This document shows positions 56,601 through 63,467 of a stretch of 64,000 nt of DNA, in pieces. Source of the DNA: Agelaius tricolor (taxonomy: Eukaryota; Chordata; Aves; Passeriformes; Icteridae). The notes under the pieces were generated by a model. That model did not search any database and had not been told where the DNA came from. It was given only the letters and a program-made list of their open reading frames with translations. The position numbers were made by a program, and so were the translations under genes. How positions within the stretch are numbered: position 1 is the first letter of the stretch; every line of letters starts with the position of its first letter. The stretch spans positions 77,850,881 to 77,914,880 of the forward strand of contig JALJCS010000001.1 in NCBI GenBank assembly GCA_023055355.1, given 5' to 3'.

Positions 56601-59600
56601 ATTTTTTATGTCACTTGTTTCTTTTCCCCTTATTTATTTGTTCTATAGATCTGTACTCCAGGAAAAAATAAAAAGAAAAGCATTTTCATCTCGAATAGTA
56701 TTGGAGAAGGGAATACTCTGGGAAACAGTGGTTTCAGTTCTTTACTGCTGTGAGGTCATCAGCAGCCCTTCCCTTTCATAACTTATGGGTTTTCTGATGC
56801 AGAAATTATGGGTGAAATTTTGCTTGTTGGTAATGCCAGAGCCTCTGGATGCCTGTGCAAACAGTACTGATGGGGAATTGGATCATCTAGTTCCAAACCC
56901 TGTGTGGCAGGGACACCTTCCACTAGACCAGGCTGCTCAAAGCTGTCCTGGCCTTGAACACTTCCAGGGCTGCGGCATCTACAATTTTTCTGGGCAACCT
57001 GTTCCACCCTCACAGTGAAGAATTTCTTCCTAGTATCCAATCTAAACCATTTGAAGTAAGGGGATTGGTTTAGATTGGGTATTTCCTCTTGTCCTAACAC
57101 TCCATGCTCTTGGAAAACATCCCTCTCCAGCTCTGTTGTGCTGAAAGGCTGTTGTGTGGTCTCCCCAGAGCCTTTTCTTCTCCAGGCTGAAAACCCCTGT
57201 CAGCTAATCTTCATAGGAGAGGTGCTCCTAAGACTGTCTTCATCACCTTCTCTGACCCATTCCAACAAGTCCATGTCTTGTGCTGGAGGCTCCACACCTG
57301 GATGCAGTACTTCCAAGTGCTCTCGTAAGGGCAGAGGTACCACTTGAATGCCTACACCTCAGTGCTTGGAAGTAGATATCAACCTAAATAGGAAGGCCAA
57401 GGGAAAAAAGTCAGTTCTCCTTAATGTAATTATCCCCATTAGATCTTTTACTCGTAACCATGGACATTGTGTGTGGGCATCATGCTAAATCTACACTGAC
57501 AAATTCTCCTGAAGGAGAGATGGATATGAAAAATGAAAGCTGCTCCCATTTAAACCTTCCAGATTTTACTGTAATGAAAAAATTATCACCCTTAGCATGG
57601 AGTTCTAGATAGGCATAATGACACTCTGATTCTGTCATTATTGTGGGTCATAGTTTATTCACACAATATGGAAAGTGGCTGGGTGTTAATTTGTGCAGAA
57701 GATAACCTGCACCTCTGAGACCTCTTTAAACTGCAGTCAGCTTCATTCCATATCACTGGAATAATTGCTAATCCCAGTGATTCTGGGATTAGCAATAGTC
57801 TTAGTTTTATGGACTAGTTAGGGTCTTGGGATAGCAAGGGCTCTGCATCTGCAGGCAGATCAGAAGTGATTCATTGGTAAGATCTTGACTGAGCTGACTG
57901 CCCAGAAAAAAACAGCTTTTTAAAACTGGGATAGTAAGGTGGTTGTTTTTTACTTGCTGGGTTTTACTGTCTTACAGACTCAAAAGAATGATTTTGAAAA
58001 TGAAAATGTGGTGTATTTAGGAGTCTGTATCTACTGTAGGCTAGTATTCGGTATGTATGGCAAGCAAAAATAATTCTGGAGGTTGATTTCCATTAATATT
58101 TTTTTAAATGTAACATTTTGAGGATCAAAATGCCATCTGGAACAGCATCCTGGCTTGAACAGATGGAAGAATTACAAGTCTAGTGAGGAGTAACAATGGG
58201 GCAGATGTACAGTATTTCTTTCTCTGAAATACTACTTTCCAAACTTCTGGTTATTTTCAGCTGTATGTATCTGCTAAGTAATTGACAGTGGTTTTCTTTT
58301 CTTGGTTTTGTGCAATTTCTTCTTAGACTTGGATGAGCTTTTACATCTTGAAGTATCATTTGACAGAGAATTCAAGAGCAAAAAATCCTATTTTTTATTT
58401 TCTCGTAATCTGATCCCACTAGGTTAATTTGATGCTTTATATTTTTTACTTTTTTAATAAGATAATGTTTTTAATTAATCCCTTTATAATTTTGATGATG
58501 TTGCTATCTGCCCTATGCCCTTGAAGCTGTCTCTTTTTTAGATTGGAGAGTCATAGTTTTGCTGAGCAATTTCTTGCATAAAAAAACTTACTGTACTCTC
58601 TGTGGTGTAGTTCTTTAAAAATACATGCTTTCTCTGTTTGCCTTTTGGTAGAGTTTTTTTCACTTTAATGCTTGTTGTTCTGATTTAAAATTAATTTTAA
58701 ATAAATGTAGTCTTAAGCTACATTTACAATGATTTAATTAAAAAAAAATCTTACGGTTCTATTTAAACAGAGCTGTTCAATGTATAAGGTGTCTCAAGGT
58801 TTGTAAACATGTATCAATTCATTGACAATCTCTGTAAGTTGTTGTTTTTATTTAAACTAATGACTAGAAATGTCTTTATATATGCAATTGATAACCCCAA
58901 AATTGGCATGATCTGGAGCTGTAAAACTGGTAAATTAAATTAGTCAATTGAGCTTTCTTTGCTGCCTATTTTTAAATGCAATTCTCATTAAACCTTGGTG
59001 TCTCTGTGTTCTTCCCACACCTGCCAGACCCCACATGACTTCCCAAAGAATGGTGGAACAGACAGTGGCCTTAACTGCACAAAATGCATTCACAGGGTCT
59101 GGTTGCCATCATGTGTCTCCATCCAGTTGCCTGGAGACAACTAAATTACAAAAGTTTCCTCTTCCTTACCAAGGCTTCAGACAGTTTGCAAGTCAGAAAA
59201 TGGGAAACGTTAATCAGTTTAAACCTACTGATCTGTTTGAGCCTAAGGATGAGCTGTGGGGCACAACCCAAGAGCCTTTTTGTGAGCTGTGTTGTTTTAT
59301 GTGAAACCACACTGATCTCATTTCTTTGTGAGTGCAGACAGGTTTCTCTGCTTGTGGGTTGCATGGGTATCTTCATCCCTGTAGTGTAGCTCAGATGGTC
59401 TGTGCTAGGAACAGTCTTCTTTCAGATTTCTCTCTCTCAATTTTGTACATTTCTGGTACATAAAATCACACTAATCTATAGCAGTTTTTCTTAACTGAAT
59501 AGTAGCCTAAAAAAATTTAAATTAAACCTTGCATCTGCTCTCAATCTCACTACTGTAATTCCTATTTGCATTTTATGTTCATAAAATCAAACAGTGAAGC

Positions 59601-62600
59601 CCTGTGTAAAGTCCCATTCTACATACAAGTTAAGAATAGACCACGCAGAGCTTCAAGGTGCGAGAGAATATCCCTTCAGCCCCATTTCAGAAGAGATGGC
59701 AGCTGTTTGGATAATGGCTTCGTGTGCTTCATGGTGTGCTGCAGGATGCCAACACTAGAAATTTTGGCATCAGAATTGTTTAGGTTAGAAAATACCTGTG
59801 AAGTCTCTCCAAGTCCAGCTGTTAACTCAGCACTGCAAAGTCCTCTCTAAACCAAGTCTCAACCACTTACCTGGGCAGCCTGTTCCAATGCTTGACAACT
59901 CTTTCCATAAAGAAATGTTTTGCTAATATCCAGTGTAAACCTCCCCTGGCACAACCTGAGGATGCTTCCTCCTGTCCTGTCACATGTTAATTAGGAGAAC
60001 AGGCTGACTCCCATCTGACTGTAACTTCCTTTCAGGCAGTTGTAGAGAACAATAATTCCCCTGAATTCAGGGGAAATTCAGATTTCCCCTGAGCCTCCTT
60101 TTCTCCAAGATAAGCACTCCCAGATCCCTCAGCAGCTCCTCATATGTCTCCAGATCCTTCCCCAGCCCATTGCCCTTCTCTGGACATGCTCCAGCACCTT
60201 GCAAGTCTTTCTTGCAAGTGCGAGGCACAGAACTGGACAGGGGATTTGAGGTGTGGCCTCACCAGTGCCGAGTGCAGGGGACCATCCCTGCCCTGGTCCT
60301 GCTGGCCACTCTATTGCTGATCCAGGCCAGGATGCCACTGGCCTTCATGGCCACCTGGGCACACTCTGGCTCATGTTCAGCTGTTTGTTGACCCATTTTA
60401 TTTAATGATCAGCCTGTCTTCAACAGGAAAACATTTCTGTCGTTAACTTTTGGCAGTTACTAAATAATTGAAGACTAAGATTGGGTAGCCTAAAGGCTGG
60501 ACATCCCTGCAGTTCTTAGAACTGTTTTGTAAACTGGACTTTCTGTGCTAATTAGATTAAAAATGGCTTGATTACAACTGTAAAGTGTCACTGCCAATCT
60601 TCCTTTGTGCAGTAGTCATGTCCTGTGTAGCAGTTGAATTGCTCTTCAAGGGTGCTAAATAACTTATCATAGGGTGTTTATTACTTGCTGGTACCCTGGT
60701 ACCAATCATGGATGTTGGCACATAATTTTTATAGAAAATTAAGCAGAAAGTAATCAGACAATTTTCTTTTTCCTTTTAAACTGGGAGGTGGTTTTGTAAA
60801 TGTATCATAACTTGATTCATTTATTTGTAACTTGAGAAGGTGCATTAATTGAAACCTGTTGTCTAGACCTCCTCTGGTCCTGTTTTTATCACAAAATCAC
60901 AGAATGGTTTGGGTTAGAAAGGAGCTTAGAGATCATCTTGTTCCAATCCCGCTTCCATGAACAGGGACACCTTCCACTAGACCAGGTAGCTCAAAGCTCC
61001 ATCCAGCCTGACCTTGAAACACTCCCAGCAATGGGACACCTGTAGCTTCTCTGGACAATCTATGCTAGTGCCTTGCCACCCTCACAATAAAGAATTTATT
61101 GCTAATACCTAATCCAAACATGTCCTTTTACAGTTTCATCATTCCTCCTTATCCAGTCACCCCCTGCCCTTGTAAAAAGTCCCTCTCCAGCTCTCTGGTA
61201 GCCCCTTTTAGGTACTGGAAGATGCTGTGAGGTGTCTCCAGGGCCTTAATGTCTCCAGTCCTAGCATCTCGCTCTGTCCTCATAGGAGAGGTGCTCCAGC
61301 CCTCTGAGCATCCTGGTGGCCTCCTCTGCACTCTTTTCAAAATGTCCATGTCTTTATGCTTTATGTAGGGGATCTCAGAGTTGAGTGCAGCACTCCAGGT
61401 TGGGAGAGCAAAGGGACAGAATCCCTTCCCATGCCCTGCTGCCCACACTGCTTGGGATGCAGCTTAGGATATGATTGATTGGCTTTCTGGGATGTGAGAG
61501 CACATGGATGGGTCATGTTGGAATTCTTGTCCACCAACATCCCCAGATGCTTCTCCTCAGGCTGCACTCAATCCATTCTCTGCTCAGCCTGTATTTGTGC
61601 TTGGGATTGCACCAACCCAGATGCAGGTCCATGCACTAGGACTTGTTGAATTTCATGAAGACCGCTCAGGGCCACATATCAAGTTTGTCAAGGTCCCTCT
61701 GGGTGGGGTCCCTTTTTTGGTTATATGTAGTTGTTCAATTGTGCTTCATTAAGTGGTAAATTAACACAGTGCTGTATTTCAAAGAAACCAGGAAAGACAT
61801 ATCAAAATTAACTGAAATAGAATTTAAAGTATTCTATAGTGTTATTTGTAAAGCTACAGACAAGATTCTCAAGAGAGTATTATGCTCTCATATATCAAGT
61901 AACCACATTTTTTGTGGCATCCAGGATGTCTCTCAGAGGTAGCAGCTCTGTTTCACATCTTTCAATATGTTATATTCTTTTGAAAATCTCATCCTTGCTG
62001 TGGGTGCTCATTGAGTCTGTGAATGTTGCCTGTCATATTAACATGTGAAAAGTAATGTAATATATTAATATAAAGTGACCAAAATTTAATATACTCTTCT
62101 CTGACCTTCCTCAGATTGTCATTCTTGATATGGAGCTAAATGGTATGATCTATGCTGCACTGGGACTGAAAACCTGTGAAAAGTCTATAAAGCTGGTGGT
62201 GTAATCCCAGTCTGTTAAGCATTCTTATTCCTTAACTTTGTGCAGGTCAGATATTTATATTAATGTGGTAGAGTGTTAAAGACATACCTTTACATATTCT
62301 GACATATGCAAAGCCTGTGTCCCTGTAAGTAATCTGTGGGGAATACTCCTCTCACTTTGAAGGTCACACTGTGCAGTCAGAACCATCGTGACATGTTCTA
62401 CCTGATGGCTCTATCTGGTAATTAATTGTTAATTACTTTGAATTTCTCTTTCTTTGCAGGTTGATGATTCCACTTGTGATGCTGAAATACTCTCCTTGCT
62501 CCTCAACGCCAAGCTGGTGGTGAAGTGCATGTCCACTGCCTTCTGCCCACGCCTCATTGAGCACCTCCTGGCTAACCAGGGGCAGGGGGGCTGGGATGTG

Positions 62601-62735
62601 GAGGAAATTGCACAGCAGCTTAAGGAAGCAGGGTTCAGGGCAGAGGCCGGGTCTCTCCTCATGGCTCTTCGAGGGACCCATCCTGCACTCAGGACTTTCA
62701 CTACTGCCCTCCAGGCTGTTCAGCACTGGATCTGA
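2540..62735 (+). CDS. NBAS: NBAS gene, last 11 coding exons (spliced)
   Basis: Joining 2540-2650, 5775-6025, 8005-8339, 17746-17964, 18211-18413, 25165-25254, 27512-27707, 42705-42844, 47857-48001, 53926-54054 and 62460-62735 gives one uninterrupted frame of about 697 residues ending in TGA. Every intron has GT-AG ends and every junction phase matches. The protein is recognised as the C-terminal third of NBAS from segments such as [46 protein letters not shown] and the terminal QHWI. Known role of the family: NBAS scaffolds the NRZ complex (with RINT1 and ZW10) that tethers Golgi-derived COPI vesicles at the ER with syntaxin-18 SNAREs, and it has a reported role in nonsense-mediated decay. 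No signal peptide or membrane segment is evident; the sequence looks mainly helical. The N-terminal beta-propeller and Sec39 regions lie outside the window. All parts are intact, so the gene appears functional. The first exon here completes a codon begun upstream. Confidence 0.96.
2651..5774 (+). other. NBAS: NBAS intron A
   Basis: A 3.1-kb AT-rich intron with GT-AG ends. A short tandem pair (ATGCACCCAT twice) sits near 5012-5031. I see no transposon or other gene in it. Confidence 0.85.
5775..6025 (+). CDS. NBAS: NBAS exon B (likely human exon 43 equivalent)
   Basis: A 251-bp exon with acceptor CTAAACACAG and donor GTAAGA. It begins with one base completing Gly, then reads [20 protein letters not shown] onward through [20 protein letters not shown] and [12 protein letters not shown], and ends one base into a Gly codon. 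An ATG-initiated reading inside it at 5830 is not a real start. Window residues 38-120. The Cys-rich ENCGCSEV segment and the following helix are recognisable NBAS sequence. Confidence 0.95.
6026..8004 (+). other. NBAS: NBAS intron B
   Basis: A 2.0-kb intron with GT-AG ends. Apart from the antisense CR1 at 7516-7795 nothing is recognised. Confidence 0.85.
7516..7795 (-). mobile_element. CR1 LINE fragment, 3' end
   Basis: Starts at the tail complement (ATAGAATCACAGAACAATTG) and carries the canonical boxes GGGACACCTTCCACTA, CACTTCCAGGGATGGAGCAT and CAGCCTGTTCCAGTG. About 280 bp, 5'-truncated as usual for CR1, antisense to NBAS. Confidence 0.92.
8005..8339 (+). CDS. NBAS: NBAS exon C (likely human exon 44 equivalent)
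   Basis: A 335-bp exon, the largest here, with acceptor TTCTGTCACTAG and donor AAG|GTAAGG. It encodes [20 protein letters not shown] through [20 protein letters not shown], the aromatic [10 protein letters not shown] segment, and [18 protein letters not shown], ending on a whole Lys codon. Another open frame overlaps at 8029-8343, but only the frame joined here continues exons B and D. Window residues 122-232. Confidence 0.95.
8628..10370 (-). mobile_element. CR1 LINE, long 5'-truncated copy with RT and endonuclease-region relics
   Basis: The 3' end is at about 8628 (GGTTTGGGTTGGAAGAGACC) and the element reads leftwards from about 10370. On the minus strand 9386-9024 encodes a reverse-transcriptase relic with [12 protein letters not shown] and [17 protein letters not shown], matching the CR1 finger/palm region. 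Further 5' (9.65-10.37 kb) the DNA matches the CR1 ORF2 segment toward the endonuclease. Frames are broken in several places and the 3' UTR appears to join directly to mid-RT sequence, suggesting an internal deletion. Non-functional. It starts about 290 bp after NBAS exon C, antisense. Confidence 0.88.
14770..14945 (+). mobile_element. endogenous retroviral LTR fragment
   Basis: The stretch with GGGGCACAGCCAGGACAGCT, CTGGCCAAAGG and CATCTAATGTCATGCTCAG resembles the U3 region of a common avian LTR. Only a partial LTR is seen: no internal gag/pol sequence follows, because CR1 sequence takes over at about 14948. Recognition is from memory of the motif order, so family assignment is withheld. 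Confidence 0.5.
14948..15350 (+). mobile_element. CR1 LINE fragment, 3' part
   Basis: Sense-strand CR1 with CTGAGAGAATTTGGATTGTT, CAGCCTGGAAAAGAGAAGGC, GGAAGGTGTCCCTGTCC and the tail ATTCTGTGATTCTGTGATT. About 400 bp. Abuts the LTR fragment on its left and another CR1-like piece on its right. Confidence 0.92.
15351..15560 (+). mobile_element. CR1-like fragment, different subfamily
   Basis: Contains AGCTGTTCCATCTGAACATA, GGGCGAGTGAACACTGGCAC and GGAGATACTCAGGAGCCTCC, which are the 3' UTR boxes of a CR1 type distinct from the neighbour. It lacks a clear tail, so the right edge is approximate. Confidence 0.6.
17746..17964 (+). CDS. NBAS: NBAS exon D (likely human exon 45 equivalent)
   Basis: A symmetrical 219-bp exon (73 whole codons) with acceptor TTTTTCAG and donor CAG|GTAATG. 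It encodes [20 protein letters not shown], then a lysine- and serine-rich charged linker ([18 protein letters not shown]), then a helix [19 protein letters not shown]. The charged middle is the least NBAS-like part and is probably a fast-evolving surface loop. Skipping this exon would keep the frame. The Arg at 17761-17763 lies near the expected position of human R1914, the SOPH-syndrome residue; that equivalence is inferred by counting, not aligned. Window residues 233-305. Confidence 0.94.
17965..18210 (+). other. NBAS: NBAS intron D (short)
   Basis: Only 246 bp between exons D and E, the shortest intron here, with GT-AG ends and a T-run in the middle. An intron-retention reading would hit an in-frame TAA at 18046-18048. 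Confidence 0.9.
18211..18413 (+). CDS. NBAS: NBAS exon E (likely human exon 46 equivalent)
   Basis: A 203-bp exon with acceptor CTGTTCACAG and donor AG|GTAAGC, only 246 bp after exon D. It encodes [19 protein letters not shown], then [20 protein letters not shown] and [18 protein letters not shown], ending two bases into a Ser codon. Window residues 306-372. Confidence 0.94.
22438..22505 (+). repeat. T/G-rich low-complexity tract with ten-G run
   Basis: TTTGGGTTGGG, several GTTT units, a T10 run, a G10 run at 22476-22485 and TGGTGG follow one another. The tract could form a G-quadruplex on the + strand and is likely length-polymorphic. Confidence 0.8.
22750..23030 (-). mobile_element. CR1 LINE fragment, 3' end
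   Basis: Begins AATCACATAATGGTTTGGGT and continues with GGGACACCTTCACCTAGATC and AGGAGCATCCACCACCTC. About 280 bp, antisense to NBAS, with a diverged right edge. Confidence 0.9.
25165..25254 (+). CDS. NBAS: NBAS exon F (likely human exon 47 equivalent)
   Basis: A 90-bp exon with acceptor TCTTCCCTTAATAG and donor GG|GTAAGA. One base completes Ser; it then encodes [20 protein letters not shown] and SAVHASVEK, ending two bases into a Gly codon. Its short length and Gly/Ser-rich start make it easy to miss, but the phase joins E and G perfectly and [15 protein letters not shown] matches the family. Window residues 374-402. Confidence 0.92.
25255..27511 (+). other. NBAS: NBAS intron F
   Basis: A 2.3-kb AT-rich intron with GT-AG ends; no repeat, RNA gene or other feature recognised. 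Confidence 0.85.
27512..27707 (+). CDS. NBAS: NBAS exon G (likely human exon 48 equivalent)
   Basis: A 196-bp exon with acceptor TTTAATTACAG and the weaker donor AAG|GTATTA. It encodes [37 protein letters not shown] and [20 protein letters not shown], ending on a whole Lys codon. It precedes the 15-kb intron; a weak donor before the longest intron is a plausible point of alternative splicing. Window residues 404-468. Confidence 0.95.
28858..29030 (-). mobile_element. CR1 LINE internal fragment
   Basis: Matches the antisense CR1 3' UTR block: TGCTGCTGGCTCATGTGTAG, CCCACCAGAACCCCCAGGGC, then CAGCCTGTTCAGGCCTCC. It lacks the terminal tail, so it is an internal remnant. Confidence 0.7.
31372..31420 (+). 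promoter_or_regulatory. paired octamer (POU) motifs
   Basis: Two perfect ATGCAAAT octamers in the same orientation, 31372-31379 and 31413-31420, start 41 bp apart in intron G, with TAATTA-like and TTGCATGC words between them. This is a candidate POU-factor binding element; regulation is inference from motif content only. Confidence 0.3.
32785..33625 (+). mobile_element. CR1 LINE fragment, 3' 0.8 kb
   Basis: Starts near GGATGCCATCCAGAGGGACC and runs through TGCAGCCCAGAAAGACAAAT, GGAATGGCTTCAGACTGGAA and GGAAGGTGTCCCTGCCCATG to the tail ATTCTGTGATTCTATG. About 840 bp covering the end of ORF2 and the 3' UTR. It is one of only four sense-oriented CR1 pieces here, and its open frames are relics. 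Confidence 0.93.
36308..36535 (-). mobile_element. CR1 LINE fragment (same subfamily as 51.7 and 63.5 kb)
   Basis: Carries GAGTCCAGCTCCTGGCCCTG, CTGTCAGGCTGGTGCTGTG, TTCCAGTGCCCAGCCACC and CTAATATCCAGCCTAAACCT. These boxes recur in the copies at 51655-52498 (opposite strand) and 63468-64000 (same strand). Confidence 0.85.
37744..37774 (+). repeat. possible old MIR/LINE-like 3' tail
   Basis: The block TTAGATTGTGAACTCTTTGG followed by GGCAAGGCTGT resembles the conserved 'GATTGTAAGCTCTTTGGGGCAGGG' type tail seen in ancient amniote retroposons. It is only about 30 bp and isolated, so the call is tentative. Confidence 0.35.
38844..38915 (+). ncRNA. 72-nt near-perfect hairpin (pre-microRNA-like or palindromic element)
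   Basis: Left arm 38844-38876 and right arm 38883-38915 pair over 33 positions with only two mismatches (position 7 A/C and position 28 C/U) and two G-U wobbles, closing on a 6-nt loop (ATTCTG). As + strand RNA the two wobbles pair; as minus-strand RNA they become mismatches, so the sense transcript folds slightly better. It lies deep in intron G of NBAS. Flanks carry no TA or 8-bp target duplication that would mark a recent DNA transposon. No known microRNA was recognised by seed; function is inference. Confidence 0.4.
40338..40355. repeat. 18-bp palindrome in a TGTA/TATG microsatellite
   Basis: TGTATGTATATACATACA is a perfect palindrome within a short tetranucleotide-repeat region flanked by GTCTGT and ACAGAC. 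Probably microsatellite-derived. Confidence 0.8.
42705..42844 (+). CDS. NBAS: NBAS exon H (likely human exon 49 equivalent)
   Basis: A 140-bp exon whose acceptor lies behind a (GTTT)n/T-rich tract ending CTCTTTCAG; donor GG|GTGAGT. It encodes [40 protein letters not shown] and PMDRSN, ending two bases into Gly. [13 protein letters not shown] is a clear NBAS signature. Window residues 469-514. Confidence 0.95.
42845..47856 (+). other. NBAS: NBAS intron H
   Basis: A 5.0-kb intron without a recognised transposon. A short tandem duplication (TTTTTTAACTAA twice) lies at about 43550-43576. The 45.95-46.56 kb stretch is less AT-rich than its surroundings and contains a candidate cassette exon with consensus splice ends. 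Confidence 0.85.
46397..46493 (+). other. candidate cassette (poison) exon in NBAS intron H
   Basis: A 97-bp segment with acceptor CCTTTACTTGTTTACAG and donor TTG|GTATGT. Spliced after exon H (phase 2) it would introduce a TAG at 46452-46454, and its length is not a multiple of three. No matching exon is known to me in human NBAS. Splice-site quality is seen in sequence; use is unproven. Confidence 0.25.
47857..48001 (+). CDS. NBAS: NBAS exon I (likely human exon 50 equivalent)
   Basis: A 145-bp exon with acceptor TTTTTTTACTGGGCAG and donor AAG|GTAAGT. A second AG 18 bp downstream (TGCACAG at 47868-47874) would give an immediate stop in the required phase, so the upstream AG was chosen. It encodes [19 protein letters not shown], a charged [11 protein letters not shown] loop and [18 protein letters not shown]. 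Window residues 516-563. Confidence 0.93.
49448..49516 (+). repeat. T-rich (GTTT)n microsatellite
   Basis: About 70 bp of T with scattered G (GTTTGTTTGTTTGTTTTTGG and similar) in intron I. It creates a very strong polypyrimidine tract directly before an AATATTACAG at 49517-49526. Confidence 0.85.
50720..50845 (-). mobile_element. CR1 reverse-transcriptase relic
   Basis: On the minus strand this encodes [20 protein letters not shown], the CR1-type RT motif (GSVLGP.LF.IFI..L). Flanks are diverged; the true extent may be larger on both sides. Confidence 0.65.
51655..52498 (+). mobile_element. CR1 LINE fragment, 3' 0.84 kb
   Basis: Sense-strand copy starting in the ORF2 C-terminus (LGRSC-like residue block, then GAGAGGCCCTGCAGAGACCT) and running through AAAGTGCTGGATTCTGCACC, GTCTGTCCAGCCTGGAGGAG and CTTCCAACTCAGTATACTGT to the TGTGATTCT end. 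It contains a (CTCTG)n run near 51980-51997. It is clearly related to 63468-64000 in inverted orientation. Confidence 0.9.
53926..54054 (+). CDS. NBAS: NBAS exon J (likely human exon 51 equivalent)
   Basis: A symmetrical 129-bp exon (43 codons) with acceptor TTTTTATTTCAG and donor AAG|GTATGA. It encodes [37 protein letters not shown] and ITAVAK: a leucine-rich amphipathic helical hairpin. Skipping would keep the frame. Window residues 564-606. Confidence 0.95.
56870..57345 (-). mobile_element. CR1 LINE fragment, 3' part
   Basis: Contains GGGACACCTTCCACTAGACC, GAACACTTCCAGGGCTGCGG, CTCACAGTGAAGAATTTCTT, then AGCCTTTTCTTCTCCAGGCT and ATAGGAGAGGTGCTCC. The terminal tail is degraded. About 475 bp. 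Confidence 0.9.
57764..57796. repeat. perfect 13-bp inverted repeat (stem-loop)
   Basis: ATTGCTAATCCCA (57764-57776) and its exact reverse complement TGGGATTAGCAAT (57784-57796) flank a 7-nt loop GTGATTC. No T-run follows to suggest a Pol III terminator. Confidence 0.85.
58683..58725. repeat. adjacent AT-rich palindromes
   Basis: A 20-bp perfect palindrome at 58683-58702 is followed immediately by an inverted pair AAATGTAG (58703-58710) / CTACATTT (58718-58725) around CTTAAG. Cruciform-capable AT-rich DNA in intron J. Confidence 0.8.
59765..60395 (-). mobile_element. CR1 LINE fragment, 3' part (another subfamily)
   Basis: Contains GGGCAGCCTGTTCCAATGCT, AACCTCCCCTGGCACAACCT, TTCAGGCAGTTGTAGAGAAC, GGTGTGGCCTCACCAGTGCC and GGCCTTCATGGCCACCTGGG. 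A 20-bp palindrome sits inside where the related elements have none, pointing to a local rearrangement of this copy. Confidence 0.9.
60056..60075. repeat. 20-bp perfect palindrome inside a CR1 copy
   Basis: TTCCCCTGAATTCAGGGGAA is its own reverse complement. It is followed by a second ATTTCCCCTGAGCC, so the CR1 block CCCCTGA is present twice here, once in palindromic form. Confidence 0.9.
60891..61722 (-). mobile_element. CR1 LINE fragment, 3' 0.8 kb
   Basis: Starts with the tail complement AAATCACAGAATGGTTTGGG and continues with GGGACACCTTCCACTAGACC, TCATAGGAGAGGTGCTCCAG, CACTCCAGGTTGGGAGAGCA and CCAGATGCTTCTCCTCAGGC. The 3' end faces left; about 830 bp, ending 740 bp before exon K. Confidence 0.93.
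62460..62735 (+). CDS. NBAS: NBAS terminal exon K, coding part (likely human exon 52)
   Basis: Acceptor TTTCTCTTTCTTTGCAG is strong. It encodes 91 residues and a TGA at 62733-62735: [36 protein letters not shown], a Gly-rich NQGQGGWD turn, [20 protein letters not shown] and the end [18 protein letters not shown] then VQHWI. The ending is near the human C-terminus in kind. It is noticeably more GC-rich than the other ten exons. The untranslated part follows directly. Window residues 607-697. Confidence 0.96.
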   Translation, partial: VDDSTCDAEILSLLLNAKLVVKCMSTAFCPRLIEHLLANQGQGGWDVEEIAQQLKEAGFRAEAGSLLMALRGTHPALRTFTTALQAVQHWI

Positions 62736-63109
62736 AAATGTTGGACTTATGCATTTGTCTGCATTTTTGCTGCAAATCAAGAGGGAGAAATTGTTGCTCT
62801 AGTAAAGTAACAAAGTGAGTTATTACCCACATTTTGTAGAAAACACGCAGCACACAGTAAATTCCCATATACTTCTAATTGTTTAAAAAACTATTGGTGC
62901 AGACTGTATCATTCTGTTGTATGATTAGCAGAGCAATGAATCTGATCATCCTTTCAGATCAAAGTTAAATGGTTACACTCAGTTACATATAAATGAAACA
63001 TTAGTAAGGTGGCAGGCTATATACAATTTGTCTTAATTTCTGTAAGTAATTTACTCTTGTCATAATGTAAAACTAATGTAAAAATATAAAGATATATATA
63101 GAGCAAAAA

Positions 63110-63131
63110 AAAAATCACAAGAGTGATTTTT
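63110..63131 (+). repeat. small stem-loop in the NBAS 3' UTR
   Basis: AAAAATCAC (63110-63118) pairs with GTGATTTTT (63123-63131) around a 4-nt loop AAGA, just after an A-run. It is about 60 bp upstream of the poly(A) signals. Confidence 0.6.
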
Positions 63132-63192
63132 GAGAATTTCAAAACCTTAAAATTCAGTATTGTGCAATGTTGTTATCACAGCTTTTGTTTGC

Positions 63193-63202
63193 AATAAATA
63201 AA
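63193..63202 (+). terminator. overlapping AATAAA polyadenylation signals
   Basis: Two canonical AATAAA hexamers overlap by two bases (63193-63198 and 63197-63202), about 460 bp after the NBAS stop codon. A T/G-rich stretch (TTTTGCATTTAATGTGC) follows within about 25 bp and could be the downstream element. No other signal of this quality lies closer to the stop. Confidence 0.75.
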
Positions 63203-63225
63203 ATATTTTGCATTTAATGTGCTAT

Positions 63226-63467
63226 CTCCTTCAGCCTTTTAGGCAGAAAAATATTTTCTTTCTTCAGCCCCTTTTTTGAAATTCCTGTCTCTCCTTAGTG
63301 ATGTTTATTCATGAGGACAAGCTAAAGTCTAAGAGATATTTTTCTCCACCATTTGGGAAGCCCCATCTTAAATCCTGAACATGTGCTGATACCATTGTAA
63401 ATGTACTTTCAAAGTATTTAGTTACATTTTTCCTGAGTTATGAAAAATTGCATATATGTATATATTT
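63226..63467. other. intergenic gap after NBAS
   Basis: About 240 bp of AT-rich sequence between the presumed NBAS cleavage site and the last CR1. It holds a short TATATGTATATAT run near 63452-63464. No gene or regulatory element recognised. Confidence 0.7.

Larger units (their letters stand above)
54055..62459 (+). other. NBAS: NBAS intron J (CR1-rich)
   Basis: An 8.4-kb intron before the last exon. Its 3' half carries three antisense CR1 fragments (56870-57345, 59765-60395, 60891-61722). Stem-forming sequences occur at 57764-57796 and 58683-58725. No other gene was recognised. Confidence 0.85.
62736..63225 (+). other. NBAS: NBAS 3' untranslated region
   Basis: About 0.49 kb from the TGA to just past the overlapping poly(A) signals; the cleavage site is estimated at about 63215-63230. 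The region is AT-rich and contains an A-run followed by a small stem-loop at 63110-63131. The end is inferred from the signals alone. Confidence 0.75.

Noticed and set aside
58948..59304. A 118-residue + frame in intron J
   Set aside because: No family resemblance, no splice or promoter context, and overlapping frames on both strands; treated as chance.
62429..62780. Minus-strand frames of 90 and 115 residues
   Set aside because: They are antisense shadows of NBAS terminal exon K.
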